Origin: Blastococcus carthaginiensis
Lineage (GTDB): Bacteria; Actinomycetota; Actinomycetes; Mycobacteriales; Geodermatophilaceae
NCBI RefSeq assembly: GCF_030731085.1
Contig: NZ_JASNFN010000002.1
Span: forward strand, 124,001 to 188,000
Direction: 5' to 3'
DNA length: 64,000 nt
Below are positions 1-9,170 of the stretch, one piece after another (the first letter of the stretch is position 1; every line of letters starts with the position of its first letter). Below the pieces are notes generated by a model, which saw only the letters and a list, made by a program, of their open reading frames with translations, was not told the origin of the DNA and made no database searches. The position numbers and the translations under genes were made by a program.

Positions 1-1
1 C

Positions 2-1762
2 CTGCGGGAATGGGGCGTGCGCCAGGTCTTCGGCTACCCCGGGGACGGGATCAACGGCCTGCTCGCGGCCTGGGGGCGCGCGGACAACGACCCGCAGTTC
101 GTGCAGGCCCGGCACGAGGAGATGGCGGCGTTCGAGGCGGTCGGCTTCGCGAAGTTCAGCGGCGGCTTCGGGGTCTGCGCGGCAACCAGCGGACCGGGGG
201 CCATCCACCTGCTGAACGGCCTCTACGACGCCAAGCTCGACCACGTCCCGGTGGTCGCGATCGTCGGGCAGACCGAGCGCTCGGCCATGGGCGGCGGCTA
301 CCAGCAGGAGGTCGACCTGCTCAGCCTCTACAAGGACGTCTGCAGCGACTACGTGCAGATGTGCACCGTGCCCGAGCAGCTGCCCAACCTGATCGACCGG
401 GCCATCCGCATCGCCGTCAGCGAGCGGGCTCCGACGGCGCTGATCTTCCCCTCCGACGTCCTCGAACTGGACTACGAGCCGCCCGGCCACCAGTTCAAGG
501 AGGTGCCCTCCAGCCTGGGCATCGCCCCCTCGAAGCCGCAGCCCGACCCGGCCGCCGTCCGCCAGGCCGCCGACATCCTCAACGCCGGGGAGAAGGTCGC
601 CCTCCTCGTCGGCCAGGGTGCCCGCGACTGCCAGGAGGAGCTGACGCAGGTCGCCGACCTGCTCGGCGCCGGTGCGGCCAAGGCGCTGCTCGGCAAGGAC
701 GTGCTGCCGGACACCGAACCGTGGGTCACCGGTGCCATCGGGCTGCTCGGCACCAAGCCCAGCTACGACATGATGATGGGCTGCGACACGCTGCTGACGG
801 TCGGGTCGAACTTCCCGTACACCCAGTTCATGCCGGAGCTCGACCAGGCGCGAGCCATCCAGATCGACCGGTCCGGCAGCTGGATCGGCATGCGCTACCC
901 GTACGAGCTCAACGTCGTGGGCGATTCGAAGGCGACGCTGCAGGCGCTCATCCCGCTGCTCCAGCGCAAGTCCGACCGCTCCTGGCGGCAGGGCATCGAG
1001 GACGGCGTCGCCGACTGGTGGCAGACCATGGAGCGGCGGGCGCTGACCGACGCCGACCCGGTCAACCCGATGCGGATCGTGCACGAGCTCTCCGAGCGGC
1101 TGCCGGCCAACGCGATCGTCACCAGCGACTCCGGCAGCGCCGCCAACTGGTACGCCCGGCACCTGAAGGTCCGCGGCGAGGTCAAGTGCTCGCTGTCGGG
1201 CACGCTGGCCACGATGGGCCCGGGCGTGCCCTATGCCATCGGCGCCAAGTGGGCGCACCCGGACCGGCCGGCCATCGCCCTGGTCGGCGACGGCGCCATG
1301 CAGATGAACGGGCTGGCCGAGCAGATCACCATCGCCCGGTACTACAAGGAGTGGTCCGACCCGCGGCTGGTCACCGCCGTCTTCCACAACGACGACCTCA
1401 ACCAGGTCACCTGGGAGATGCGGGCGATGGAGGGCGCGCCGAAGTTCGCCGAGTCGCAGACCATCCCCGACATCGACTACGCCGCGTTCGCCCGCGGGCT
1501 CGGCCTGCAGGCCATCAACGTCGACAAGCCCGAGGACGTCGGACCGGCGTGGGAGGCGGCGCTGTCGGCCGACCGCCCGACGGTGCTCGACATCCGGTGC
1601 GACCCCGACGTCCCGCCGATCCCGCCGCACGCCACCTTCGAGCAGGCGATGGCCACCGCCAAGTCGGCGCTCAAGGGCGACGAGGACGCCGCCGGCTTCA
1701 TCAAGCAGGGGGTCAAGCAGAAGGTGCAGGAGTTCCTGCCCGGCTCCAAGGGCGACGGCTGA
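2..1762 (+). CDS. Thiamine-diphosphate-dependent enzyme (pyruvate oxidase/acetolactate synthase-like), 5' end cut
   Basis: The reading frame is open from base 2 and the first codons (LREWGVRQVFGYPGDG) are typical of the start of this family, so the true start lies a few codons before the window; the GTG at 17 is not the real start. The protein shows the three-domain plan of ThDP enzymes: an N-terminal PYR domain with the cofactor-activating glutamate in RHEEMAAFEA, a central domain with LLVGQGA, and a C-terminal PP domain with the ThDP/Mg motif GDGAMQMNG followed by HNDDLNQVTWE. Relatives decarboxylate 2-oxo acids, but the substrate cannot be read from sequence. It ends 10 bases before the next gene and is probably co-transcribed with the FAD/Fe-S oxidase. 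Confidence 0.85.
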   Translation: MREWGVRQVFGYPGDGINGLLAAWGRADNDPQFVQARHEEMAAFEAVGFAKFSGGFGVCAATSGPGAIHLLNGLYDAKLDHVPVVAIVGQTERSAMGGGYQQEVDLLSLYKDVCSDYVQMCTVPEQLPNLIDRAIRIAVSERAPTALIFPSDVLELDYEPPGHQFKEVPSSLGIAPSKPQPDPAAVRQAADILNAGEKVALLVGQGARDCQEELTQVADLLGAGAAKALLGKDVLPDTEPWVTGAIGLLGTKPSYDMMMGCDTLLTVGSNFPYTQFMPELDQARAIQIDRSGSWIGMRYPYELNVVGDSKATLQALIPLLQRKSDRSWRQGIEDGVADWWQTMERRALTDADPVNPMRIVHELSERLPANAIVTSDSGSAANWYARHLKVRGEVKCSLSGTLATMGPGVPYAIGAKWAHPDRPAIALVGDGAMQMNGLAEQITIARYYKEWSDPRLVTAVFHNDDLNQVTWEMRAMEGAPKFAESQTIPDIDYAAFARGLGLQAINVDKPEDVGPAWEAALSADRPTVLDIRCDPDVPPIPPHATFEQAMATAKSALKGDEDAAGFIKQGVKQKVQEFLPGSKGDG

Positions 1763-1772
1763 GGAGCGGCCG

Positions 1773-4700
1773 GTGACCTCGGTCGACCTGCCCGCGCCCG
1801 TCGTCCGGCCACCGGAGGGCGCCGGTCCCGCGGCCGGCGTCGACGTCACCGCCCTGGAGCGCGACCTGCGTGCCCGGGTGGACGGCGAGGTGCGGTTCGA
1901 CGCCGGATCCCGCGGCGCGTACAGCACCGACGCCTCCAACTACCGCCAGGTGCCGATCGGGGTGGTGGTCCCGAGCTCGGTGGACGCGGCCGCGGAGGCG
2001 GTGGCGGTCTGCCGGGACCACGGTGCCCCGGTGCTCTCGCGGGGCGGCGGGACGAGCCTGGCCGGGGAGTGCACCAACACCGCCGTCGTCCTGGACTTCT
2101 CCAAGTACTGCACCCGGCTGGTGTCGGTGGATCCCGAGGCGCGCACCTGCGTGGTGGAGCCGGGCATCGTGCTCGACCGGCTCAACGCGCAACTGGAGGA
2201 GCACGGGCTGGAGTTCGGCCCGGAGCCGGCGACGCACAACCACTGCACGATCGGCGGGATGATCGGCAACAACGCCTGCGGTGCGACGGCGCAGCGCACG
2301 GGCAAGGTCGTCGACAACATCGTGTCGCTGGACGTGCTGCTCTACGACGGCACCCGGATGACCGTCGGCGCCACCTCCGACGCGGAGTACGCCGCGATCG
2401 TGCAGGCCGGCGGGCGGCGGGGCGAGGTGTACCGGCAGCTGCGCGAGCTGGCCGACCGGTACGGCGAGCAGGTCCGGCGGCGCTACCCCGACATCCCCCG
2501 CCGCGTCTCGGGCTACAACCTGCAGGCGCTGCTGCCCGAGAAGGGCTTCGACCTCGCGCGGGCGCTGATCGGCTCCGAGAACACCCTCGTGACGGTGCTG
2601 CGCGCCGAGCTGCGGCTGGTGCCCGTCGTCGAGCACCGCGCGCTGGTGCTGCTGGGCTACCCCGACGTCGCCGCCTCGGCCCGCGACGTGCCGGCGATCG
2701 TCGAGCACCAGCCGATCGCCCTGGAGGGTCTGGACCGGCACCTGATCGGCTTCCAGCAGACCAAGGACCTGAACCCCGACACGCTGGCACTGCTGCCCGA
2801 GGGGCCGCGCGCCTGGCTGCTGGTCCAGTTCGGCGGCGAGACCCCCGACGAGGCCGGCGGGCGGGCCCGGGAGTTCGCCGAGCTCGCCGGCGGCTGGGAG
2901 AGCGGGCCCACGGCGACCGTGTTCGACCAGGGCGTGCACCAGGCCGACATCTGGAAGGTGCGGGAGGCGGGGCTGGGGGCCACCGCCCGCGTGCCCGGGC
3001 TGCCCGACGCCTGGCCCGGCTGGGAGGACTCCGCCGTCGACCCGGCCGACCTCGCCGACTACCTGACCGACCTGCAGCGGCTGTACGACGAGTTCGAGTT
3101 CGGCCCGGTCTCGCTCTACGGCCACTTCGGGCAGGGCTGCGTGCACACCCGCATCCCCTTCGACCTGCAGACCGCCGGCGGAGTACGGCGTTTCCGCGAG
3201 TTCATCGAACGGGCCGCCGACCTGGTGGTCTCCTACGGCGGGTCCTTCTCGGGGGAGCACGGGGACGGGCAGGCCCGCGGCGAGCTGCTGCCGAGGATGT
3301 TCGGCGACGAGCTGGTCGAGGCGTTCGGCCGGCTCAAGGCGGTCTTCGACCCCGGCAACCGGATGAACCCCGGCAAGGTCGTGGCCCCCTACCGGCTCGA
3401 CGAGCACCTGCGGCTGGGCACCGACTACTCGCCCGCGCAGGTGGACACGCACTTCGCCTACCCGCACGACGACGGCAGTTTCGACCGGGCCGTGCTGCGC
3501 TGCGTCGGGGTGGGCCGGTGCCGGCGCGACGAGGGCGGGGTGATGTGCCCCTCGTACATGGTCACCCGCGAGGAGGAGCACTCCACGCGCGGCCGGGCCC
3601 GGCTGCTGTTCGAGATGCTGCAGGGCCACGCGGACTCGCCCATCGGCGACGGCTGGCGCTCGACAGCCGTCCGTGACTCCCTCGATCTCTGCCTGGCCTG
3701 CAAGGGCTGCAAGACCGACTGCCCGGTGAACGTGGACATGGCCACCTACAAGGCCGAGTTCCTGTCCCACCACTACGCCGGCCGGCTGCGTCCGATCGCC
3801 CACTACACGCTGGGCTGGCTGCCGCTGGTGGCGAGGGTGGCCGGCACGGCCCCTCGGGTGCTCAACGCCCTCACCCAGGCGCCGGGGCTCCGTCGGATCG
3901 CCACGGCCATCGGCGGTGTCGCGCCGGAGCGGGAGATCCCGCAGTTCGCCGACCAGACGTTCCAGGCCTGGTACGCGGCCCGCGAGCCGCGCGGCACGGG
4001 GCAGCGCGGCGAGGTGGTGCTGTGGCCCGACACGTTCAGCAACTCGTTCCAGCCGGGGCTGGCGAAGGCCGCCGTCGAGGTGCTCGAGGACGCCGGCTGG
4101 CGGGTCGTCGTCCCGACCGACGCCGTCTGCTGCGGCCTCACCTGGATCTCGACCGGTCAGCTGGACGTCGCCAAGCGGGTGCTGCGTCGCACGATCGACG
4201 TGCTGCGCCCGCACGTGCAGGCAGGGACCCTGGTGCTCGGGCTCGAGCCGTCGTGCACCGCGGTGTTCCGCTCCGACGCCGCCGAGCTGTACCCGGACGA
4301 TCCCGACGTCCAGCGGCTGCGGCAGCAGACCGTGACGCTGGCCGAGCTGCTCACCGAGCACACCCCCGGCTGGGAGCCGCCACAGCTGCGCCGGCGCGCG
4401 GTCGTGCAGACGCACTGCCACCAGCACGCGGTCATGGGGTTCGACCGCGACGTCGAGCTCATGCAGCAGATGGGGATGGACGTCGACGTCCTCGACTCCG
4501 GCTGCTGCGGGCTGGCCGGGAACTTCGGGTTCGAGCGCGGCCACTACGACGTCTCGACGGCCTGCGCCGAACGGGTGCTGCTGCCCGAGCTCCGCAAGGC
4601 CGGCCCCGAGGACGTCGTGCTCGCCGACGGGTTCAGCTGCCGGATCCAGATCGAGCAGGGGGACGCCGGGGGCCGGGAGGGTGTGCACCTGGCCGAGGTG

Positions 4701-4868
4701 CTGGCCGCGGCGCTGCGCGGGGATGCCGCGCAGCCCGGCGAGCGGCCCGAGCGGACGTGGGCCGACCGGCCGTCGACCCCACGGGCGGCCTCGTGGGCGG
4801 CCCTGGGCACGGTGACCGCGGTCGGCCTCGGCACGGCCGGGGTGGCGATCCGGGCGCTGCGGCGATGA
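1773..4868 (+). CDS. FAD-linked oxidase fused to Fe-S/CCG domains (D-lactate/glycolate dehydrogenase type)
   Basis: This 1031-residue protein combines a GlcD-like half and a GlpC/GlcF-like half. Residues about 45-215 form the FAD-binding domain (LSRGGGTSLAGE, IGGMIGNNACG). Residues about 250-545 form the FAD-oxidase C domain ending in GNRMNPGKVV. Then come two 4Fe-4S motifs (CVGVGRCRRDEGGVMCP, CLACKGCKTDCPV) and two CCG motifs (AVCCGLTW, GCCGLAGNFG). A hydrophobic tail (VTAVGLGTAGVAI) may attach it to the membrane. Members oxidise 2-hydroxy acids and pass electrons to the quinone pool; the substrate here is unknown. The start is the GTG at 1773, with GGAG seven bases upstream. The stop overlaps the next start as ATGA. 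Confidence 0.85.
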   Translation: MTSVDLPAPVVRPPEGAGPAAGVDVTALERDLRARVDGEVRFDAGSRGAYSTDASNYRQVPIGVVVPSSVDAAAEAVAVCRDHGAPVLSRGGGTSLAGECTNTAVVLDFSKYCTRLVSVDPEARTCVVEPGIVLDRLNAQLEEHGLEFGPEPATHNHCTIGGMIGNNACGATAQRTGKVVDNIVSLDVLLYDGTRMTVGATSDAEYAAIVQAGGRRGEVYRQLRELADRYGEQVRRRYPDIPRRVSGYNLQALLPEKGFDLARALIGSENTLVTVLRAELRLVPVVEHRALVLLGYPDVAASARDVPAIVEHQPIALEGLDRHLIGFQQTKDLNPDTLALLPEGPRAWLLVQFGGETPDEAGGRAREFAELAGGWESGPTATVFDQGVHQADIWKVREAGLGATARVPGLPDAWPGWEDSAVDPADLADYLTDLQRLYDEFEFGPVSLYGHFGQGCVHTRIPFDLQTAGGVRRFREFIERAADLVVSYGGSFSGEHGDGQARGELLPRMFGDELVEAFGRLKAVFDPGNRMNPGKVVAPYRLDEHLRLGTDYSPAQVDTHFAYPHDDGSFDRAVLRCVGVGRCRRDEGGVMCPSYMVTREEEHSTRGRARLLFEMLQGHADSPIGDGWRSTAVRDSLDLCLACKGCKTDCPVNVDMATYKAEFLSHHYAGRLRPIAHYTLGWLPLVARVAGTAPRVLNALTQAPGLRRIATAIGGVAPEREIPQFADQTFQAWYAAREPRGTGQRGEVVLWPDTFSNSFQPGLAKAAVEVLEDAGWRVVVPTDAVCCGLTWISTGQLDVAKRVLRRTIDVLRPHVQAGTLVLGLEPSCTAVFRSDAAELYPDDPDVQRLRQQTVTLAELLTEHTPGWEPPQLRRRAVVQTHCHQHAVMGFDRDVELMQQMGMDVDVLDSGCCGLAGNFGFERGHYDVSTACAERVLLPELRKAGPEDVVLADGFSCRIQIEQGDAGGREGVHLAEVLAAALRGDAAQPGERPERTWADRPSTPRAASWAALGTVTAVGLGTAGVAIRALRR

Positions 4869-5977
4869 CCGGTCCGTCGTCCACCCCGACGGTCGACGCC
4901 GTCGACGTCTCGGTCTTCGTCGTGCCCACCGAGGGGCCGGAGGCCGACGGCACCCTGACGTGGGACTCGACGACCTGCGTGCTGGTCCAGGTCTCCGGTG
5001 GCGGCCGGACCGGACTGGGCTGGACGTACGGACCGGCGGCGTGCGCGACGCTGATCACCGACGTCCTCGCCGACGTGGTCCGCGGACGGCCGGCGCCGGC
5101 CGTCCCGGCAGCCTGGGAGGCGATGGTGCGCCGGTGCCGCAACGCCGGCCGCCCCGGCCTGGTGTCCATGGCGGTCGCCGCGGTCGACACCGCCCTCTGG
5201 GACCTCGCCGCCCGGCTGCTGGACGTTCCGCTCGTCGTGCTCCTCGGCCAGGTGCACGACGACGTCGCCGTCTACGGCAGCGGGGGCTTCCCCACCTGGG
5301 ACGAGGCCACGTCGGCCCGGCACCTCGAGCACTGGGTCGGCGACCTGGGCATGTCCGCCGTGAAGATCAAGATCGGCGAGTCGTGGGGGCAGCAGACCGG
5401 CCGGGACCTGGATCGGGTGCGCCGGGCGCGGGATGTGGTCGGCTCCGGCGTCGAGGTGTTCGTCGACGCCAACGGCGGATACACGCCCGGCCAGGCCCGC
5501 CGGGTCGGCCGTGCTCTGGACGACCTCGGCGTCACCTGGTTCGAGGAACCGGTGTCCAGCGACGACCTCGACGGGCTGGCCGGGCTGCGTGCTGTGCTGG
5601 ACACCGACGTCGCCGCGGGCGAGTACGCCTACGACCTCGCCTACGTCCAGCGGATGTGCGTCGCCCGAGCCGTCGACTGCATGCAGCTCGACGTCACCCG
5701 CGTCGCCGGGATCACCGAGTTCCGGCGAGCGGCCGCGGTGGCGGCCGGCGCCGGCCTGGAGGTCAGCGCGCACTGCGCGCCGGCGCTGCACGCGCACGTC
5801 GCCGCGAGCGTGCCGAACCTGCGCCACGTCGAGCACTTCGTCGACCACGCCCGTCTGGAGCCGATGCTCTTCGACGGGGTCCCGGAGGTGCGTGGCGGAC
5901 GCATGCGCTCGCAGACCGACCGTCCGGGGAACGGGCTGCGGCTGCGGCCCGATGCGGAGCGCTACCGGTCCGCATGA
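4865..5977 (+). CDS. Enolase-superfamily protein (mandelate racemase/muconate-lactonising type)
   Basis: A 370-residue protein whose ATG overlaps the stop of the FAD/Fe-S oxidase (ATGA at 4865-4868), so the two are translationally coupled. The barrel domain shows the KIKIG lysine motif, then the metal-binding acids in VDANGGY, WFEEPVSSDD and AAGEYAYDL, and the second-half histidine in SAHCAPALHAH. These residues abstract a proton alpha to a carboxylate. The exact reaction (sugar-acid dehydratase, racemase, cycloisomerase) cannot be assigned. Its position behind an oxidase for 2-hydroxy acids suggests an acid-sugar or hydroxy-acid catabolic cluster, which is inference. Confidence 0.82.
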   Translation: MTGPSSTPTVDAVDVSVFVVPTEGPEADGTLTWDSTTCVLVQVSGGGRTGLGWTYGPAACATLITDVLADVVRGRPAPAVPAAWEAMVRRCRNAGRPGLVSMAVAAVDTALWDLAARLLDVPLVVLLGQVHDDVAVYGSGGFPTWDEATSARHLEHWVGDLGMSAVKIKIGESWGQQTGRDLDRVRRARDVVGSGVEVFVDANGGYTPGQARRVGRALDDLGVTWFEEPVSSDDLDGLAGLRAVLDTDVAAGEYAYDLAYVQRMCVARAVDCMQLDVTRVAGITEFRRAAAVAAGAGLEVSAHCAPALHAHVAASVPNLRHVEHFVDHARLEPMLFDGVPEVRGGRMRSQTDRPGNGLRLRPDAERYRSA

Positions 5978-6044
5978 CCAGCGACGCCGACGCCCCGTCC
6001 GATCCGACAGCACGCACACCCGCAGCAGGAGGGATCCCCCCGCC

Positions 6045-6494
6045 ATGAAGGCCACCACGCTGACCGACGGCCCACCCGTGCAGCACGCACTCGTCTTCGA
6101 GACGGGCGAGGAGGTCGTGTCCGGCCTGACCGAGTGGGCGACCGGGCACGAGCTGCCGGGCAGCTCGTTCACCGCCATCGGCGCCTTCTCCGAGGCGACG
6201 CTGGGCTACTACGACCTCGACGGGCAGGAGTACGCCGAGATCCCCGTCGACGGCCAGGTCGAGGTGCTGACCCTGGCCGGGGACATCACGCTCGACGGGC
6301 AGGGCGGGTGGCAGGTGCACGGGCACGTGGTCTGCGGGCGGCGGGACGGTTCCACGGTCGGCGGCCACCTGCTGCGCGCCGTCGTCCGCCCGACCCTGGA
6401 GGTCGTGGTCACGGCCGGCGCCGCCCACCTGCAGCGCCGGCACGATCCCGCATCCGGGCTCGCGCTCATCGACCCGGCGGCAGGAGCCGGCTGA
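6045..6494 (+). CDS. PPC/DUF296-domain protein
   Basis: A 149-residue single-domain protein. The pattern GSSFTAIGAFSEATLGYYD followed by VHGHVVCGRRDGSTVGGHLL is characteristic of the plants-and-prokaryotes-conserved (PPC/DUF296) fold, a trimeric domain. In bacteria these stand-alone proteins are often annotated as DNA-binding, but their function is unproven. GGAGGG at 6028-6033 precedes the ATG by 11 bases. It lies 67 bases after the enolase-family gene on the same strand and may end that transcript. Confidence 0.8.
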   Translation: MKATTLTDGPPVQHALVFETGEEVVSGLTEWATGHELPGSSFTAIGAFSEATLGYYDLDGQEYAEIPVDGQVEVLTLAGDITLDGQGGWQVHGHVVCGRRDGSTVGGHLLRAVVRPTLEVVVTAGAAHLQRRHDPASGLALIDPAAGAG

Positions 6495-6558
6495 TCACGC
6501 GGCTGCGCGCGTTCCCGGGCTGCGCCCGCGCGTTCTCCTCCGCGCCTGCCCTCGGGGT

Positions 6559-6600
6559 GATCGTTCGATCGCCTGCCCCGACCCGGCTCTTCGGCCGGTC
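6559..6600. terminator. Possible terminator hairpins between convergent units
   Basis: The 205-base gap between the PPC gene and the 3' end of hypE holds no gene. It contains GATCG-TT-CGATC (6559-6570). Beyond it, 6580-6600 can pair GACC-GGC with GCC-GGTC around a TCTTCG loop with one bulged C. No U-tract follows, so a factor-independent terminator is only a guess; the placement between two converging transcripts is what suggests it. Confidence 0.25.
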
Positions 6601-6699
6601 CCACGCCGCTCGGGGGGCCCGGCCACCGCGCAGGCCATCGAGCGGCACGGGCTGTGCTCGCCGGGCACGCACCCGGCCATGGTGCGCGCAGGAGGGCCG

Positions 6700-7767
6700 T
6701 CAGCAGATCCGCGGCAGCTGCTCACCGACCGGCAGGTCCACCACGCGGGTACCTCCGAGCCCGGTTCGCGCGACGACCATCCCAGGGTGCGGCTCGACCA
6801 CCGAACCGATGACGGCCGCTCCGGCACCCAGTGGGTGGGCGCGCATCGCGGCCAGGACCTGCTCGGCGTCCTGCGGCGGCACGAAGGCGACCAGCTTGCC
6901 CTCGTTGGCGACGTAGAACGGATCGAGCCCGAGGATGCTGCAGGCGTCGGCGACCTCCGCCGGCACCGGCACCTGCCGCTCGACGATCTCCACCCCCACG
7001 CCGGCCGTCCGGGCGATCTCGTTGAGCGAGGCAGCCAGCCCGCCGCGGGTCGGGTCCCGCAGCACGTGCACGTCCGCGCCCGTCTCCAGCATCGCCGCCA
7101 CCAGACCGTGCAACGCCGCGGTGTCGCTGGTGACCGTGGTGCCGAACTCCAGCCCCTCCCGGCAGCTGAGCACGGCCACCCCGTGCACCCCGATGTCACC
7201 GCTGACCAGGATCGCGTCGCCGACCCGGGCGCGACCGGGTCGGATGTCCACCCCCTCGGGCACCAGCCCGATCCCCGCGGTGTTGATGTAGACGCCGTCG
7301 CCGTGACCGGCGTCGACGACCTTCGTGTCACCGGTGACCAGCCGGACCCCGGCCAGCTCGGCCGCCTTTCCGAGCGCTTGCGCCACCTGACCGAGTTCGG
7401 CCAGCGCCGTCCCCTCCTCGAGGATGAAGGCGGTCGACAGGAAGAGCGGCCGGGCACCGGACATCGCCAGGTCGTTCACCGTGCCGTTGACGGCGAGGTC
7501 CCCGATCGAGCCGCCGGGGAAGAACAGCGGGCGGACGACGAAGGAGTCGGTGGAGAACGCCACCCGGATGCCGGCGACGTCGAGGACGGCGGAGTCGGTG
7601 AGATCCCCCGTCGCGCCGAACGCCGGCAGGAACAGATGCTCGACCAGTTCGGCCGACATCGCTCCCCCGCCGCCGTGGCCCATGACGATGTTCGGAGAGT
7701 CGACCAGCGGCAGCGGGCAGGACCACGCAGCCAGGTCCGGACGCGCGTCGACGGCCGGCTCACCCAC
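6700..7767 (-). CDS. hypE: Hydrogenase maturation protein HypE (carbamoyl dehydratase)
   Basis: HypE takes the carbamoyl group from HypF on its C-terminal cysteine and dehydrates it with ATP to a thiocyanate, the CN donor for the NiFe active site. The N-terminus has MGHGGGGAMSAELV, and the protein ends exactly in the invariant PRIC with the acceptor cysteine last. I place the start at the GTG at 7767, which overlaps the hypD stop (GTGGGTGA) and gives 355 residues, a normal length. The frame is open further upstream, but that would run into hypD. It is the last gene of the hydrogenase operon. Confidence 0.93.
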   Translation of the reverse strand: MGEPAVDARPDLAAWSCPLPLVDSPNIVMGHGGGGAMSAELVEHLFLPAFGATGDLTDSAVLDVAGIRVAFSTDSFVVRPLFFPGGSIGDLAVNGTVNDLAMSGARPLFLSTAFILEEGTALAELGQVAQALGKAAELAGVRLVTGDTKVVDAGHGDGVYINTAGIGLVPEGVDIRPGRARVGDAILVSGDIGVHGVAVLSCREGLEFGTTVTSDTAALHGLVAAMLETGADVHVLRDPTRGGLAASLNEIARTAGVGVEIVERQVPVPAEVADACSILGLDPFYVANEGKLVAFVPPQDAEQVLAAMRAHPLGAGAAVIGSVVEPHPGMVVARTGLGGTRVVDLPVGEQLPRIC

Positions 7768-8866
7768 GGTTGTCCACCAGTTCCAGCCGCCGGTACTGGT
7801 AGTAGGCCGCGCAGGCCCCCTCGGAGGAGACCATCGTGGCACCCAGAGGGTTGCGCGGGGTGCACTCCTTGCCGAAGGCAGCGCACTCGTGCGGCTTGAT
7901 CAGGCCCTGCAGCACCTCGCCGGAGCGGCAGATCGCCGATTCGTCGGTGTGGATGCCGCCGACGTCGAAGCGCGCCTCGGCGTCGTACTCCCGGTAGGCG
8001 TCCGACAGCCGCCAGCCGCTGGCCGGGATGACCCCGATCCCCCGCCAGGCACGGTCGGTGACCTCGAAGACGTCGCGCAGCATCGCCATCGCGGCCGGGT
8101 TGCCCTCCGCCGGCACCGCCCGCCGGTAGGCGTTCTCCAGCTCGTAGCGGCCGCTCTCCAACTGCAGGACCGCGAGGCGGATCCCTTCGAGCAGGTCCAG
8201 CGGCTCGAAGCCGGTCACCACGATCGGCACCCGGTACTTCTCCACCAGCGGCGGGTACTCCGCCGTGCCCATGACGCTGCACACGTGCCCGGCGCCCAGG
8301 AAGCCCTGCACCCGGCAGGACGGGGACTCCATGATCGCGGCGATCGCCGGCGGGACCAGCACGTGGCTCACCAGCAGCGAGAAGTTGGTCACGCCGAGCC
8401 GCTTGGCCTGGTACACCGTCATGGCGTTCGCCGGCGCCGTCGTCTCGAAACCGATGCCGAAGAAGACCACCTGGCGGTCGGGGTTGTCCCGGGCCAGCTG
8501 CAACGCGTCCAGCGGCGAGTAGACGACCCGCACGTCGCCACCGGCGCTCTTGACGCGGAAGAGGTCCGAGCTGCTGCCGGGCACCCGCAGCATGTCACCG
8601 AACGAGCAGAAGGTGACATCCGGGCGGGCGGCGATGTCCAGAGCCTTGTCGATCACCTCCAGCGGCGTGACGCAGACGGGGCACCCGGGGCCGTGGATCA
8701 TCTCGATCTGGTCGGGCAGCAACTGGTCGATGCCGTGCCGGATGATCGAGTGCGTCTGCCCCCCGCAGACCTCCATGAGCGCCCAGCGCCGGGTGGTCAC
8801 CGCCCGGATCTGGTCGAGCAGCCGGGCGGCCAGCTCGGGGTTGCTGAACTCCTCCAGATACTTCAC
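7760..8866 (-). CDS. hypD: Hydrogenase maturation protein HypD
   Basis: HypD is the scaffold on which, with HypC, the Fe(CN)2CO unit is assembled. The 368-residue protein shows the family motifs MEVCGGQTHSI, HGPGCPVCVTP and FFGIGFETTAP. The C-terminal cysteine set binds its 4Fe-4S cluster (DESAICRSGEV, HECAAFGKECTPRNP, GACAAYYQYRR). Its ATG overlaps the end of hypC by four bases and its own stop lies inside the start of hypE, so hypC, hypD and hypE are translationally chained. Confidence 0.95.
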   Translation of the reverse strand: MKYLEEFSNPELAARLLDQIRAVTTRRWALMEVCGGQTHSIIRHGIDQLLPDQIEMIHGPGCPVCVTPLEVIDKALDIAARPDVTFCSFGDMLRVPGSSSDLFRVKSAGGDVRVVYSPLDALQLARDNPDRQVVFFGIGFETTAPANAMTVYQAKRLGVTNFSLLVSHVLVPPAIAAIMESPSCRVQGFLGAGHVCSVMGTAEYPPLVEKYRVPIVVTGFEPLDLLEGIRLAVLQLESGRYELENAYRRAVPAEGNPAAMAMLRDVFEVTDRAWRGIGVIPASGWRLSDAYREYDAEARFDVGGIHTDESAICRSGEVLQGLIKPHECAAFGKECTPRNPLGATMVSSEGACAAYYQYRRLELVDNRG

Positions 8867-9165
8867 GGCCGTACCTCCTCATCGGCCGGCACGCCGGCTT
8901 GCCGCGCGGCGGCGGTGAAGCCGTCGCCGAACTCCTCCTCGAGGATGCCGAGCTGCTCGAAGGCGGCCAGCGTCTCCCGCGCCGATGCCTCGTCGAGCTG
9001 CTGGATCGCGAAGCCCACGTGGACGATCACCCAGTCGTCCACCGCCACGTGGGGCACGTACTCCAGGCAGACCTCCTTGCGGACGCCGCCGAAGTCGACG
9101 TCGGCCATCAGGGTGTCGTCCCTCTCGTGCCGGGCGACGACCCGCCCCGGTACCGCAAGACACAC
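8863..9165 (-). CDS. hypC: Hydrogenase maturation chaperone HypC
   Basis: HypC is the small chaperone that carries the iron unit to the large-subunit precursor. Its cysteine must follow the initiator Met. I therefore choose the GTG at 9165, which gives M-C-LAVPG, over the GTG at 9174, which would bury the cysteine behind three extra residues. A GAGG stretch precedes it. The protein is 100 residues, slightly longer than the usual 75-95, with an acidic C-terminal tail (LEEEFGD). It lies between hypF and hypD with short overlaps. Confidence 0.93.
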   Translation of the reverse strand: MCLAVPGRVVARHERDDTLMADVDFGGVRKEVCLEYVPHVAVDDWVIVHVGFAIQQLDEASARETLAAFEQLGILEEEFGDGFTAAARQAGVPADEEVRP

Positions 9166-9170
9166 GATCC

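Noticed and set aside
1713..4688. 991-codon open frame on the minus strand
   Set aside because: It is antisense to the FAD/Fe-S oxidase, which has clear motifs. Long antisense frames are expected at this GC content; the product is His/Gly/Val low complexity without domains.
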